The notes below the pieces were generated by a model. That model saw only the letters and a program-made list of their open reading frames with translations, did no database searches and had not been told where the DNA came from. From Bacteroidota bacterium (GTDB taxonomy: Bacteria; Bacteroidota; Bacteroidia; Chitinophagales; Chitinophagaceae): a stretch of 64,000 nucleotides of DNA. Shown here one piece after another: positions 52,480 through 61,267 of this stretch. Where the stretch lies: positions 124,001 to 188,000 of the forward strand of contig JAEZGS010000024.1 in NCBI GenBank assembly GCA_023437225.1, read 5' to 3'. Within the stretch, counting starts at the first letter, position 1. Every line of letters starts with the position of its first letter. The translations under genes and the position numbers were made by a program.

Positions 52480-53046
52480 TCAGTGTTCGTAATAACATTT
52501 TCTGCATCGGGGTTCATACCTGTCCTTTTCTCCGAGCAGCACCTGTGAACCTTCCGCAACCTTGCGATATGAATAGTTTGCTATATGTCCGCATTTCACG
52601 CAGATCGCGTGCAGCTTTGTAATGTAATCTGCTTTAGCCAGCAGATTCGGCATCTGCCCAAAAGGTTTACCGAGGTAGTCCATATCCAACCCTGCGATGA
52701 TAACCCGTATTCCTCGTAGTGCAAGCTGATCGCACACTTCCGGCAACTGGTCGTCAAAGAATTGTGCTTCGTCAATACCCACCACATCACAGTCAGTTGC
52801 ATACAGTAGAATGGTCTGAGAATTATCGATCGGCGTGGATTGAATCGCATTCTCATCATGCGATACAATGTTCATTTCATCATACCTCACATCGATCTTT
52901 GGCTTGAAGATCTCGACTTTCAGGTTTGCAATTTTAACACGTTTTAATCTTCGGATAAGTTCTTCAGTTTTCCCGGAAAACATTGAGCCACAGATCACTT
53001 CGATAACTCCTCTGCGTTCGCCCGAGATGTTTGGTTCTATGTACAT
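52480..53046 (-). CDS. tdk: Thymidine kinase (type II)
   Basis: Thymidine kinase phosphorylates thymidine to dTMP in salvage. The P-loop is IEVICGSMFSGKTEEL, the Walker B-like part is VVGIDEAQFFD, and LDMDYLGKPFGQM is the substrate-facing segment. The zinc ribbon cysteines are visible as CVKCGH and CRKCYYEH. Length 188 is normal. The ATG chosen gives a ten-residue lead before GVIEVICG, as in related proteins. It is the first gene of a possible operon with ccmB-C-D. Confidence 0.96.
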   Translation of the reverse strand: MYIEPNISGERRGVIEVICGSMFSGKTEELIRRLKRVKIANLKVEIFKPKIDVRYDEMNIVSHDENAIQSTPIDNSQTILLYATDCDVVGIDEAQFFDDQLPEVCDQLALRGIRVIIAGLDMDYLGKPFGQMPNLLAKADYITKLHAICVKCGHIANYSYRKVAEGSQVLLGEKDRYEPRCRKCYYEH

Positions 53047-53114
53047 GTATAGAAAATAGGTACAATAATTGTAAATTTATCTGCCAAATTACTCATAACT
53101 AGTACCCACCTATC

Positions 53115-53891
53115 ATGGAGCGTTTAGCAGAACTGATCAGCAAATTAAAAGAACAATTCGAACATAATGCCGATAAACAACAACTATTGGTGATTACCCG
53201 TATGATCGAACAGGAGTTATTACAGCAGGTGAATAACGTTAATCGCTCTGTAGGTTCTTCTAAGATATCGGTAGTTATGCCGGGGCCGCGTGTAAGTGCA
53301 GATACTCAACCGCAGCCTCAATCAAAACCTGTGACGCCACCACCGTCACAGCACAATACACCCTCACCTTCGCAATCTCAGCCAACACCACCGCCTCAAC
53401 CGCAGGTCACACCGCCGCCTCCACCGCCGGTGACCTCGACGCCTCCGCCGCAGGTAGCTTCCCCAACGCCCAAACCTGTACAGGAAGAAAAGCCGTCACA
53501 CAAGTGGAACCTTGATCCTCTTCACGATGTGCCAACACTGGCTCAGCAAACAACACCGCGTGAATTGAATGAAACCATTGCCAACTCATCTGTATCCCGC
53601 AATGATCAATTGAAAACAGAAGTGATGGAAGTGGGTCACCGACTTACAGACTCGCCCATTCGTGATCTCAAAAAAGGAATTGGAGTTAACGACAGGTACG
53701 TATTCATTAATGAACTCTTCCGTGGCGATGAAGTGATGTATGAAAGAAGCATCAAAACAATCAATAACTTCCGCATCTATGCAGAAGCACAATACTGGAT
53801 AGAACGGGAATTAAAGTTGAAACTGGGATGGGATGGGTCAAAGCATTCCGTGAAAACTTTCGACCAACTAGTTCGCAGAAGATTCCTTTAA
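53115..53891 (+). CDS. Uncharacterised protein with proline-rich linker and conserved C-terminal helical domain
   Basis: Three parts are visible in 258 residues. The N-terminal ~45 residues form a helix or coiled coil (LAELISKLKEQFEHNADKQQ). Residues ~55-125 are an extreme Pro/Gln/Ser/Thr linker. The C-terminal ~85 residues are a conserved globular domain (SPIRDLKKGIGVNDRYVFIN; RSIKTINNFRIYAEAQYWIE). The C-terminal domain recurs in uncharacterised Bacteroidota proteins that I recall only as hypothetical. No signal peptide or membrane segment is present, so it is probably cytoplasmic and may act as an interaction scaffold. It is divergent from tdk and ends one base before the convergent Kdo transferase gene. 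Confidence 0.8.
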   Translation: MERLAELISKLKEQFEHNADKQQLLVITRMIEQELLQQVNNVNRSVGSSKISVVMPGPRVSADTQPQPQSKPVTPPPSQHNTPSPSQSQPTPPPQPQVTPPPPPPVTSTPPPQVASPTPKPVQEEKPSHKWNLDPLHDVPTLAQQTTPRELNETIANSSVSRNDQLKTEVMEVGHRLTDSPIRDLKKGIGVNDRYVFINELFRGDEVMYERSIKTINNFRIYAEAQYWIERELKLKLGWDGSKHSVKTFDQLVRRRFL

Positions 53892-55163
53892 TTACAATTT
53901 TTTCTTTTCAATGTGCTCAACGATCCGTTGGGTTGCGCCTGCTTTTGCCCGCACGTAGCTTCCTGCCTGGGTTGCAGCAGCCTGATAGTATTCCTCGTCG
54001 TCCAGTAAACGGTTGCACACCCGTTCGAGTTCCAGTGCTGAATCAATGCTCATTACACCGCCAATTTTCACCAGCTCAACAGCTTCGATGTATTTTTCAT
54101 ATACAGGTCCGATGACCACAGGCCTTCCGTACACAGCGGCTTCCAGTACATTATGAATGCCGTCGTCTCCAAAACCGCCGCCCACATAACAGATGGTGGC
54201 ATAATGGTACAATCGCGAGAGCATTCCGATATTATCGATGATAAGTGTTTGCGGCCTTTTTGCCGGATCCTTTGCAAACGCCGAAAACCTTTCAGTTTCA
54301 GGAAATAATTTTTCGATGTATTGCAAACGGTCTTCATCTATATGATGGGGGGCGATGATGAATCGTATGTCTTTATTCACTTTTGCAAGATGCACAAGTT
54401 GTTCTTCATCTTCCTGCCAGGTGCTACCCGCAACAATTACGGGGCTGTTTCTTACAAATACTTCTACCGTCGGTATCACTGAAAATCCGGCAGCGATCTC
54501 CAAAACACGATCAAATCTCGTGTCTCCACCTACAGTAACAGGAAGCGAATCATTTATGGTGTAAAGGAGATCAACTGATGCCTTATCCTGGACAAACATC
54601 CTGCTGAAATAGCTGAGCATCTTGCGATGCAGCGCACCATACCAGCGGAAAAAGGGTTGTTTGGGACGAAATACTGCCGATACCAGGAGAGTAGGGATGC
54701 GGCGTGCGTGTAGCTGTTGCAGGTAATAATACCAATATTCGTACTTCACCCAGATAACAAGGGTTGGCTTGAAGGTATTTAAAAATGATTCAGCATTTGC
54801 CCGCGTACCGATAGGGAGGTATAGCACAAGATCGGCTCCCTCATAGTCTTTTCTCACCTCGTAGCCCGAAGGTGAAAAAAAGGTGACCAGGTATTTTCTT
54901 TGGGGGTAACGTTGACGGATCTCTTCCAGTATCGGCCTTCCCTGTTCAAATTCTCCCAGCGATGCACAATGCATCCACACAAGTTCGCCGGATGATTTGA
55001 AAGCCATTTGTTTTTGCGCTGACCTCCCACGAATCCATTGTTTTGCTTTTTGATTCCATGGAGAAACGAGCCAGATACCGGCCACATAAAGGCGAAGGAA
55101 CAGATTGTATAGGATCAGCGATAACATCATTTTGCCGGTCACAAATGTAAATGCATTCTTCAT
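53892..55163 (-). CDS. waaA: 3-deoxy-D-manno-octulosonic acid (Kdo) transferase
   Basis: WaaA attaches Kdo to lipid A precursor at the cytoplasmic membrane. The N-terminal membrane anchor is MLSLILYNLFLRLYVAGIWL. Conserved features are WMHCASLGEFEQGRPILEEI, the PRTLLVSAVFRPKQPFFRWY region, and PVIVAGSTWQEDEEQLV in the donor domain. A FGDDGIHNVLEAAVYGRPVV stretch near residue 360 completes the GT-B fold. I start at MKNAFTF; MMLSLIL eleven codons on is also plausible. The far upstream candidate start would run into the promoter of the divergent operon. Its presence shows a Gram-negative envelope with lipopolysaccharide. Confidence 0.94.
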   Translation of the reverse strand: MKNAFTFVTGKMMLSLILYNLFLRLYVAGIWLVSPWNQKAKQWIRGRSAQKQMAFKSSGELVWMHCASLGEFEQGRPILEEIRQRYPQRKYLVTFFSPSGYEVRKDYEGADLVLYLPIGTRANAESFLNTFKPTLVIWVKYEYWYYYLQQLHARRIPTLLVSAVFRPKQPFFRWYGALHRKMLSYFSRMFVQDKASVDLLYTINDSLPVTVGGDTRFDRVLEIAAGFSVIPTVEVFVRNSPVIVAGSTWQEDEEQLVHLAKVNKDIRFIIAPHHIDEDRLQYIEKLFPETERFSAFAKDPAKRPQTLIIDNIGMLSRLYHYATICYVGGGFGDDGIHNVLEAAVYGRPVVIGPVYEKYIEAVELVKIGGVMSIDSALELERVCNRLLDDEEYYQAAATQAGSYVRAKAGATQRIVEHIEKKKL

Positions 55164-55193
55164 GTAAACATAATCTGGCGCTAAACTGCCGGA

Positions 55194-55224
55194 TTGGACA
55201 TACCAGTTTTTTGCACTAGGTTTG
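55194..55224 (+). promoter_or_regulatory. Promoter of the surface-sugar operon (TTG-N20-TAGGTTTG)
   Basis: TTG and TAGGTTTG are separated by 20 bases, an exact fit to the Bacteroidota consensus. Transcription should begin near 55231, a few bases before the aminotransferase start. A TTG at 55222 is thereby excluded as its start. Confidence 0.75.
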
Positions 55225-55245
55225 TGCCCGTTTAAAATGAAAACT

Positions 55246-56376
55246 ATGCGCGCAATCCAAATGGTGGATTTGAAGCAGCAATACGCCAATATTAAGGAAA
55301 GTATTGATGCAGCAATCCACGAAGTTCTTGATACATCCGCCTATATTAATGGTAAATCCGTAACCGATTTTACCAGTTCCCTTGCAGGGTATTTAGAAGC
55401 GAAACACGTGATTCCCTGTGCAAACGGTACAGACGCCCTTCAGATTGCCATGATGGCCCTTGATCTCCAACCGGGCGATGAAGTGATCACACCGTCCTTT
55501 ACGTACATCGCTACTACAGAAGTGATCGCACTGCTCAAGTTGAAACCTGTATTTGTGGAAGTAGATCCAAAAACCTTCTGCATTGATCCGGCGTCCATTG
55601 AAGCTGCTATTACGCCAAAAACAAAAGCGATTGTTCCGGTTCATCTCTATGGGCAATCTGCAGATATGGAAGCGATCATGGATATTGCCGACAGGCACAA
55701 CCTGTTTGTAATTGAAGATAATGCGCAGGCCATTGGTTCGGATTTCACTTTTAGTAACGGAACACGTAAGAAGACAGGTACCATTGGAACGATCGGCGCC
55801 ACTTCATTCTTCCCATCAAAGAACCTGGGTTGTTACGGCGATGGCGGGGCATTGTATACTAACGACGATTCACTTGCTGCTAAGATGAAGATGATTGCAA
55901 ATCATGGCCAAAGTCAGCGCTACTATCACGATGTAGTAGGCTGTAACAGTCGGCTCGATACCATACAGGCCGCTGTGCTAAATGTCAAACTTCCAAAGCT
56001 TGATGAGTACATAGACGCACGGAGAAAGGCGGCTGATTTTTATGACAGCGCGTTTGCCAACCATCCAAAGATCACCACTCCTTACCGCGCTCCGTACACC
56101 AAGCATGTGTTTCATCAATATACCCTCATCCTTGAAGGCGTTGATCGCAATGGACTGAACCAGTTTCTTGCAGAGAACAATATACCCTCAATGATCTATT
56201 ACCCGGTGCCGGCACATCGTCAGAAAATGTTTGAATCTTTCGGCGGGGCTGATTACGATCTCCAAACAACCGATTGGCTTACATCAAGAGTTATTTCTCT
56301 TCCAATGCATACTGAATTAGAACAGGAGCAACTGGAATTCATTACTTCAAAAGTGCTCGAATACGTCAACAGATAA
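55246..56376 (+). CDS. DegT/DnrJ/EryC1/StrS-family sugar aminotransferase
   Basis: This PLP enzyme transfers an amino group to a keto sugar nucleotide. Motifs are PCANGTDALQIAMMAL (PLP phosphate region), FVIEDNAQAIGSDF (aspartate to the pyridine nitrogen), and ATSFFPSKNLGCYGDGGALY with the Schiff-base lysine. Also present is VVGCNSRLDTIQAAVL, typical of sugar aminotransferases. The start MRAIQMVDLKQQY is the family beginning; the ATG three codons earlier is an alternative. The exact sugar is unknown: no 4,6-dehydratase of the FlaA1/PglF type adjoins it. It is the first gene of an operon that runs to the glycosyltransferase at 62.4 kb. Confidence 0.93.
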   Translation: MRAIQMVDLKQQYANIKESIDAAIHEVLDTSAYINGKSVTDFTSSLAGYLEAKHVIPCANGTDALQIAMMALDLQPGDEVITPSFTYIATTEVIALLKLKPVFVEVDPKTFCIDPASIEAAITPKTKAIVPVHLYGQSADMEAIMDIADRHNLFVIEDNAQAIGSDFTFSNGTRKKTGTIGTIGATSFFPSKNLGCYGDGGALYTNDDSLAAKMKMIANHGQSQRYYHDVVGCNSRLDTIQAAVLNVKLPKLDEYIDARRKAADFYDSAFANHPKITTPYRAPYTKHVFHQYTLILEGVDRNGLNQFLAENNIPSMIYYPVPAHRQKMFESFGGADYDLQTTDWLTSRVISLPMHTELEQEQLEFITSKVLEYVNR

Positions 56377-56409
56377 ACTTAACCTTAAGAAAACTAATAA
56401 CCTTTTACG

Positions 56410-57720
56410 ATGAAAATTGCAGTAGTAGGGACCGGCTATGTCGGATTGGTAACCGGAACCTGTTTTGCGGAAACCGGTAATGATGTTGTTTGCATCGACA
56501 TTGACCAATCCAAAGTAGATAAGCTCAGTAATGGCCAGATCACGATTTATGAGCCCGGACTGGAGAAACTTTTTATCCGTAACCTTAGAGAAGAGCGTCT
56601 TTATTTCACAACAAGTTTGAAAGAGGGTATACAAAATGCAGAGGTTATATTTCTCGCACTGCCGACACCTCCGGGTGAAGATGGCTCAGCGGATCTGAAA
56701 TATGTTTTGGGTGTTGCCGAAGACCTTGGAAAACTTCTTACATCTTATGTTGTAATTGTCGATAAAAGCACCGTTCCCGTTGGCACGGCAGAAAAGGTTC
56801 ATGCTGCTGTGGCAAAGAATTATCGCGGCGATTTTGATGTTGTATCGAATCCTGAATTTCTGCGCGAAGGTGTTGCTGTTGAAGATTTCATGAAACCTGA
56901 CAGGGTTGTAATTGGAACGAATTCAGAACGTGCGAGGAAAGTGATGAACGATCTGTTTCAGCCTTTTGTTCGCCAGGGAAATCCAATCATCTTCATGGAT
57001 GAGCGTTCCGCTGAGTTGACGAAGTATGCAGCTAATTCCTTTCTTGCTACCAAAATATCTTTCATGAATGAGATTGCCCAGTTGTGTGAACGACTTGGCG
57101 CAGACGTGGATATGGTTCGCAAAGGAATCGGAAGTGATGATCGTATAGGCAAAAGGTTTTTGTTTCCTGGTATCGGCTATGGTGGTAGCTGCTTTCCAAA
57201 AGATGTAAAAGCACTGGCAAAGTCCGCATCACTTGTTGACTACGATTTTAAAATCTTGAACGCGGTGATGGATGTAAATGAAATGCAGAAGTATCACCTT
57301 ATTCCAAAGATCCTTAAGTTCTTTAATGACGACATATACGGAAAAAAGTTTGCTGTTTGGGGACTTGCATTCAAACCCAATACCGACGACATCCGCGAGG
57401 CTCCTGCGTTGTACATTATTGATGAATTGTTGAAAAGAGGTGCTTCAGTGTGCGCATACGACCCGGAAGCTATGGGCAATGTGAAAGGCATCTATGGTGA
57501 TAGAATCGGTTTCGCTGAAAATCAATACGATTGTTTAGAGAGTGCAGATGCATTGATCATTGCAACAGAATGGAATGAGTTCCGCACTCCTAACTTCCTG
57601 AAGATCGTCAGCTCTCTTAAGAATAAAGCAATCTTCGATGGAAGAAATCTTTTTGAAACGCGGGCGGTGAAGGAACTTGGATTTCATTACGACAGCATTG
57701 GCAGACCAGTAATTGATTAA
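56410..57720 (+). CDS. ugd: UDP-glucose 6-dehydrogenase
   Basis: Ugd oxidises UDP-glucose twice to UDP-glucuronate with NAD. The N-terminal Rossmann motif is KIAVVGTGYVGLVTGTCFAE. DKSTVPVGTAEKV and NPEFLREGVAVEDF follow. The catalytic cysteine is in GIGYGGSCFPKDVKAL, and the C-terminal domain has FAVWGLAFKPNTDDIREAP. A GDP-mannose dehydrogenase is a possible alternative, but the next gene decarboxylates UDP-glucuronate, which favours UDP-glucose. Length 436 is normal. Gap to the aminotransferase gene is 33 bases. Confidence 0.95.
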   Translation: MKIAVVGTGYVGLVTGTCFAETGNDVVCIDIDQSKVDKLSNGQITIYEPGLEKLFIRNLREERLYFTTSLKEGIQNAEVIFLALPTPPGEDGSADLKYVLGVAEDLGKLLTSYVVIVDKSTVPVGTAEKVHAAVAKNYRGDFDVVSNPEFLREGVAVEDFMKPDRVVIGTNSERARKVMNDLFQPFVRQGNPIIFMDERSAELTKYAANSFLATKISFMNEIAQLCERLGADVDMVRKGIGSDDRIGKRFLFPGIGYGGSCFPKDVKALAKSASLVDYDFKILNAVMDVNEMQKYHLIPKILKFFNDDIYGKKFAVWGLAFKPNTDDIREAPALYIIDELLKRGASVCAYDPEAMGNVKGIYGDRIGFAENQYDCLESADALIIATEWNEFRTPNFLKIVSSLKNKAIFDGRNLFETRAVKELGFHYDSIGRPVID

Positions 57721-57736
57721 TAAAACGATTTTATAA

Positions 57737-58720
57737 ATGGCTTCAGAGAGAGTGCTTATCACCGGCGCGGCAGGTTTTCTTGGTTCACATCTGTGCGATC
57801 GCTTCATCAGGGAAGGATACCACGTTATTGCGATGGATAATCTTATCACTGGTGATCTGCGAAACATCGAACATCTGTTCAAGTTAGAGCAGTTTGAATT
57901 TTATCACCATGATGTTTCCAAGTTTATTCATGTACCGGGAGAAATTAAATACATACTTCATTTCGCCTCTCCAGCAAGCCCCATCGATTACCTCAAGATT
58001 CCCATTCAGACTCTGAAGGTAGGTTCACTGGGAACCCATAACTGCCTTGGCCTGGCTAAAGAAAAAAATGCCAGGATCCTTGTAGCATCCACTTCCGAGA
58101 TCTATGGCGATCCTATTGAGCACCCACAAAAGGAAACATACTGGGGTAATGTAAACCCTGTGGGTCCGCGAGGAGTGTATGACGAAGCAAAGCGTTTCCA
58201 GGAAGCGATGACCATGGCTTATCACAATTTCCACGGTCTTGAAACCAGGATCGTCAGGATATTCAATACATATGGTCCTCGTATGAGACTGAATGATGGT
58301 CGTGCCCTCCCTGCCTTTATCGGACAGGCATTGAGAGGAGAGGATCTTACTGTTTTTGGAGATGGAAGCCAGACGCGTTCATTTTGTTATGTTGATGATC
58401 TTGTTGAAGGGATTTACCGTTTACTGCTTAGTGATTATAGTCAGCCAATAAATGTTGGTAATCCAAACGAGATCTCTTTGAAGGAGTTTGCAGAAGAGAT
58501 CATTCAACTTACCAATACAGATCAGAAGATCGTTTATAAACCATTACCCGAAGACGATCCAAAACAGCGCCGGCCCGACATTACACGCGCGAAAGAGATT
58601 CTCAACTGGGAGCCTCGTATCGGCAGGGAAGAAGGCCTTAAGCGTACATACGATTACTTTAAAAGCCTTCCGCGCGAAGAATGGTATAAGGAACCAAAAG
58701 AGTTTGCCAGAAAGAACTAG
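57737..58720 (+). CDS. UDP-glucuronate decarboxylase (UDP-xylose synthase), SDR family
   Basis: This extended SDR enzyme probably converts UDP-glucuronate to UDP-xylose. It has RVLITGAAGFLGSHLCDRFI (NAD binding), FASPASPIDYLKIPIQTLKV (a hallmark of UDP-xylose synthases), ASTSEIYGDP, and the catalytic YxxxK in GVYDEAKRFQEA. The arginines of IVRIFNTYGPRM and GDGSQTRSF contact the nucleotide sugar. Its substrate is the product of the ugd gene 16 bases upstream, which supports the assignment. Length 327 is normal for the soluble bacterial enzyme. Confidence 0.93.
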   Translation: MASERVLITGAAGFLGSHLCDRFIREGYHVIAMDNLITGDLRNIEHLFKLEQFEFYHHDVSKFIHVPGEIKYILHFASPASPIDYLKIPIQTLKVGSLGTHNCLGLAKEKNARILVASTSEIYGDPIEHPQKETYWGNVNPVGPRGVYDEAKRFQEAMTMAYHNFHGLETRIVRIFNTYGPRMRLNDGRALPAFIGQALRGEDLTVFGDGSQTRSFCYVDDLVEGIYRLLLSDYSQPINVGNPNEISLKEFAEEIIQLTNTDQKIVYKPLPEDDPKQRRPDITRAKEILNWEPRIGREEGLKRTYDYFKSLPREEWYKEPKEFARKN

Positions 58721-58723
58721 TTT

Positions 58724-59788
58724 ATGACAGAAACTTCAAAAATTATCATGGTCACTGGCGGCGCCGGATTTATCGGGTCGCACGTAGTGAGATTGTTCGT
58801 CAATAAATATCCTCACTATCGTATAGTCAATGTTGATGCGCTTACATATGCAGGCAACCTTGAAAATCTTAAGGATGTTGAAAATGCATCTAACTACACT
58901 TTTGAGCGTGCGGATATTACCGATGAATCTTCGATTGACGCATTGTTCCGGCAATACAGCTTTGACGGCGTTATTCACCTGGCGGCAGAAAGCCATGTTG
59001 ACCGATCCATCATTGACCCATTATCGTTCGTGAAAACGAATGTACTCGGCACAGTTGTATTATTGAACGCATGCCGGAAACATTGGAAGAGTAATGAAAA
59101 AGGGAAACTTTTTTATCATGTCTCTACCGACGAAGTATATGGATCGCTGGGCTCCGAGGGGTTCTTCACAGAAGATACTGCATACGATCCGAGATCGCCG
59201 TATTCTGCATCTAAGGCGTCTTCAGATCATTTTGTGATGGCTTATCATCATACATACCATCTGCCGGTGGTTCTGTCTAATTGTTCGAATAATTATGGAT
59301 CGCACCATTTTCCGGAGAAGCTGGTTCCGCTAATGATCAATAACATTCGAAACAATAAACCGTTGCCGGTTTATGGCAAAGGAGAAAATGTTCGCGACTG
59401 GCTCTTTGTTGAAGATCATGCTCGTGCGATAGATACCATCTTTCACAAGGGTAGAATTGGCGAGAAGTATAATATTGGCGGCTTCAACGAATGGAAAAAT
59501 ATCGATCTCGTACACCTGTTGTGCAGAATAATGGATCAAAAGCTGGGCAGACCCGAAGGGACGTCAGCGAAATTGATTACGTATGTTACCGACAGGCCGG
59601 GCCACGATCTTCGCTATGCAATTGATGCTACAAAATTGAACAGGGAACTGGGTTGGTATCCAAGTTTGCAGTTTGAGGAAGGACTTGAAAAAACGGTCGA
59701 TTGGTACCTGCAGAATGAAGAATGGGTAAACCATGTAACATCCGGCGACTATCAACATTATTACGAAGCTCAATACCAGGGTAGATAA
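58724..59788 (+). CDS. rfbB: dTDP-glucose 4,6-dehydratase
   Basis: RfbB makes dTDP-4-keto-6-deoxyglucose, the second step to dTDP-L-rhamnose. The Rossmann motif is MVTGGAGFIGSHVVRLFV. The catalytic region has HVSTDEVYGSLG, with Asp-Glu acting in dehydration, and YSASKASSDHFV with the YxxxK. VLSNCSNNYGSHHFPEKL and GKGENVRDWLFVEDHARAI are typical of RmlB. Length 354 is normal. It follows the UDP-xylose synthase gene by 3 bases. The thymidylyltransferase (rfbA) needed to supply its substrate is not in the cluster. Confidence 0.96.
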   Translation: MTETSKIIMVTGGAGFIGSHVVRLFVNKYPHYRIVNVDALTYAGNLENLKDVENASNYTFERADITDESSIDALFRQYSFDGVIHLAAESHVDRSIIDPLSFVKTNVLGTVVLLNACRKHWKSNEKGKLFYHVSTDEVYGSLGSEGFFTEDTAYDPRSPYSASKASSDHFVMAYHHTYHLPVVLSNCSNNYGSHHFPEKLVPLMINNIRNNKPLPVYGKGENVRDWLFVEDHARAIDTIFHKGRIGEKYNIGGFNEWKNIDLVHLLCRIMDQKLGRPEGTSAKLITYVTDRPGHDLRYAIDATKLNRELGWYPSLQFEEGLEKTVDWYLQNEEWVNHVTSGDYQHYYEAQYQGR

Positions 59789-59802
59789 AATTTAGAAAAG
59801 AC

Positions 59803-60363
59803 ATGCCATTCATCGATACAGGCATCCACGGTTTATTTGTATTCGAACCGAAAGTATTTGAAGACGCGCGCGGCTACTTTTATGAATCCTACAATCAGCG
59901 CACTTTTAAAGATCAGGGAATTGATTTGAATTTCGTTCAGGATAATCAGTCGAGTTCTGCGTTTGGAGTGATTCGGGGCTTGCACTATCAATTACCTCCT
60001 TATGCTCAGTCAAAGCTAGTTCGTGTGTTGTCTGGTAACATATTGGATGTTGCGGTTGACATTCGAAAGGGCTCACCCACTTTCGGAAAAGTATTCAGTG
60101 TAGAACTATCGTCGGAAAATAAAAAGCAGCTTTTCATTCCTGCTGGCTTTGCACATGGGTTCTCAGTGTTAAGCGAGCATGCTGAAGTATTATACAAATG
60201 TGATGCATTTTACAACAAGGATTCAGAACGTGGCATTCTTTACAATGATCCTCAGCTTGCAATAGATTGGCGCATTCCGACAGGAAGAGAAATCATCTCC
60301 GATAAAGATCATTTGAATCCATTGTTTGCGGATATTGATAACAGCTTTGTATATTCCAATTGA
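59803..60363 (+). CDS. rfbC: dTDP-4-dehydrorhamnose 3,5-epimerase
   Basis: RfbC epimerises C3 and C5 of the keto sugar. The cupin fold is recognised from KVFEDARGYFYESYNQRTF, NQSSSAFGVIRGLHYQ (with the catalytic histidine), and LVRVLSGNILDVAVDIRKGS. IPAGFAHGFSVLSEHAEVLY then holds the metal-like histidine turn. Length 186 is normal. It lies 14 bases after rfbB and ends 2 bases before the rfbD start, so translation is probably coupled. Confidence 0.96.
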   Translation: MPFIDTGIHGLFVFEPKVFEDARGYFYESYNQRTFKDQGIDLNFVQDNQSSSAFGVIRGLHYQLPPYAQSKLVRVLSGNILDVAVDIRKGSPTFGKVFSVELSSENKKQLFIPAGFAHGFSVLSEHAEVLYKCDAFYNKDSERGILYNDPQLAIDWRIPTGREIISDKDHLNPLFADIDNSFVYSN

Positions 60364-60365
60364 TA

Positions 60366-61235
60366 ATGCGCGATAAAATAATAGTTACAGGTGCTAAAGG
60401 TCAGCTGGGCAGCGAACTACAATCACTAGCCTCATCATTTCCTCAATACGAGTTTATTTATACCGATAAGGAAGAATTGTCGATAGACGATGAAAACGCT
60501 GTTGACGAATTTTTCAATCAACACAATCCTCAATACTGTATCAATTGCGCTGCATACACAGCGGTGGACAAGGCTGAGTCTGACAGGAAACTTGCGATGA
60601 TGATAAATGCAACGGCTCCGGGAATACTCGCACGTGCATGCACCAGGTTTGGTGTGCGCTATGTCCATATTTCAACAGATTACGTCTTCAACGGCCAGTC
60701 GGACACGCCATATTCGGTGGACACGCCAACGGATCCGGTTAATTATTACGGGTACAGCAAAATGGTCGGCGAACAAAACGTAGTACGTGAGAACCCCGAA
60801 GCAATCATTATCCGAACTGCATGGGTTTATTCCGAATATGGAAACAACTTTGTAAAAACGATGATGCGACTCATGTCTGAGCGCGATGCGATCAACGTTG
60901 TGAGTGACCAGGTGGGCGCACCCACTTACGCCAAAGACCTTGCTAATGCGATCCTGAAAATTCTTTCTTCGGGCAAATGGGTGAGCGGCTTTTACCATTA
61001 CTCTAATTCCGGAAAGATCAGTTGGTACGATTTCGCCTGTGCGATCAGAGACTTTATTGGTTCTCCCTGCAAGGTGAACCCAATTCCTTCCTCTTCGTAT
61101 CCTACTCCGGCTTCCCGTCCCGCATTTTCATTACTGGATACCTCACGAATCCGTTTGGAATATGAAGTTGCGATTCCGGATTGGAAAGAAAGTTTGCGGT
61201 TCTGCATTTCCCGACTAAAGCAAGACGCATCCTGA
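60366..61235 (+). CDS. rfbD: dTDP-4-dehydrorhamnose reductase
   Basis: RfbD reduces the keto sugar to dTDP-L-rhamnose with NAD(P)H. It has the short Rossmann start KIIVTGAKGQLGSELQ, NCAAYTAVDKAESDRKLA, VHISTDYVFNGQSDTPY, and the YxxxK in NYYGYSKMVGEQNV. The start is the ATG two bases after the rfbC stop. A TTG overlapping that stop is possible but less likely. At 289 residues the length is normal. It is the last of the nucleotide-sugar genes; a glycosyltransferase follows after 32 bases. Confidence 0.95.
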   Translation: MRDKIIVTGAKGQLGSELQSLASSFPQYEFIYTDKEELSIDDENAVDEFFNQHNPQYCINCAAYTAVDKAESDRKLAMMINATAPGILARACTRFGVRYVHISTDYVFNGQSDTPYSVDTPTDPVNYYGYSKMVGEQNVVRENPEAIIIRTAWVYSEYGNNFVKTMMRLMSERDAINVVSDQVGAPTYAKDLANAILKILSSGKWVSGFYHYSNSGKISWYDFACAIRDFIGSPCKVNPIPSSSYPTPASRPAFSLLDTSRIRLEYEVAIPDWKESLRFCISRLKQDAS

Positions 61236-61267
61236 TCATTAACCAACGCGTGACTTATGTTTGCTGA

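Noticed and set aside
55164..55289. Extended N-terminus of the Kdo transferase
   Set aside because: It would overlap the promoter and start of the divergent sugar operon and adds a sequence without the family's usual membrane-anchor start.
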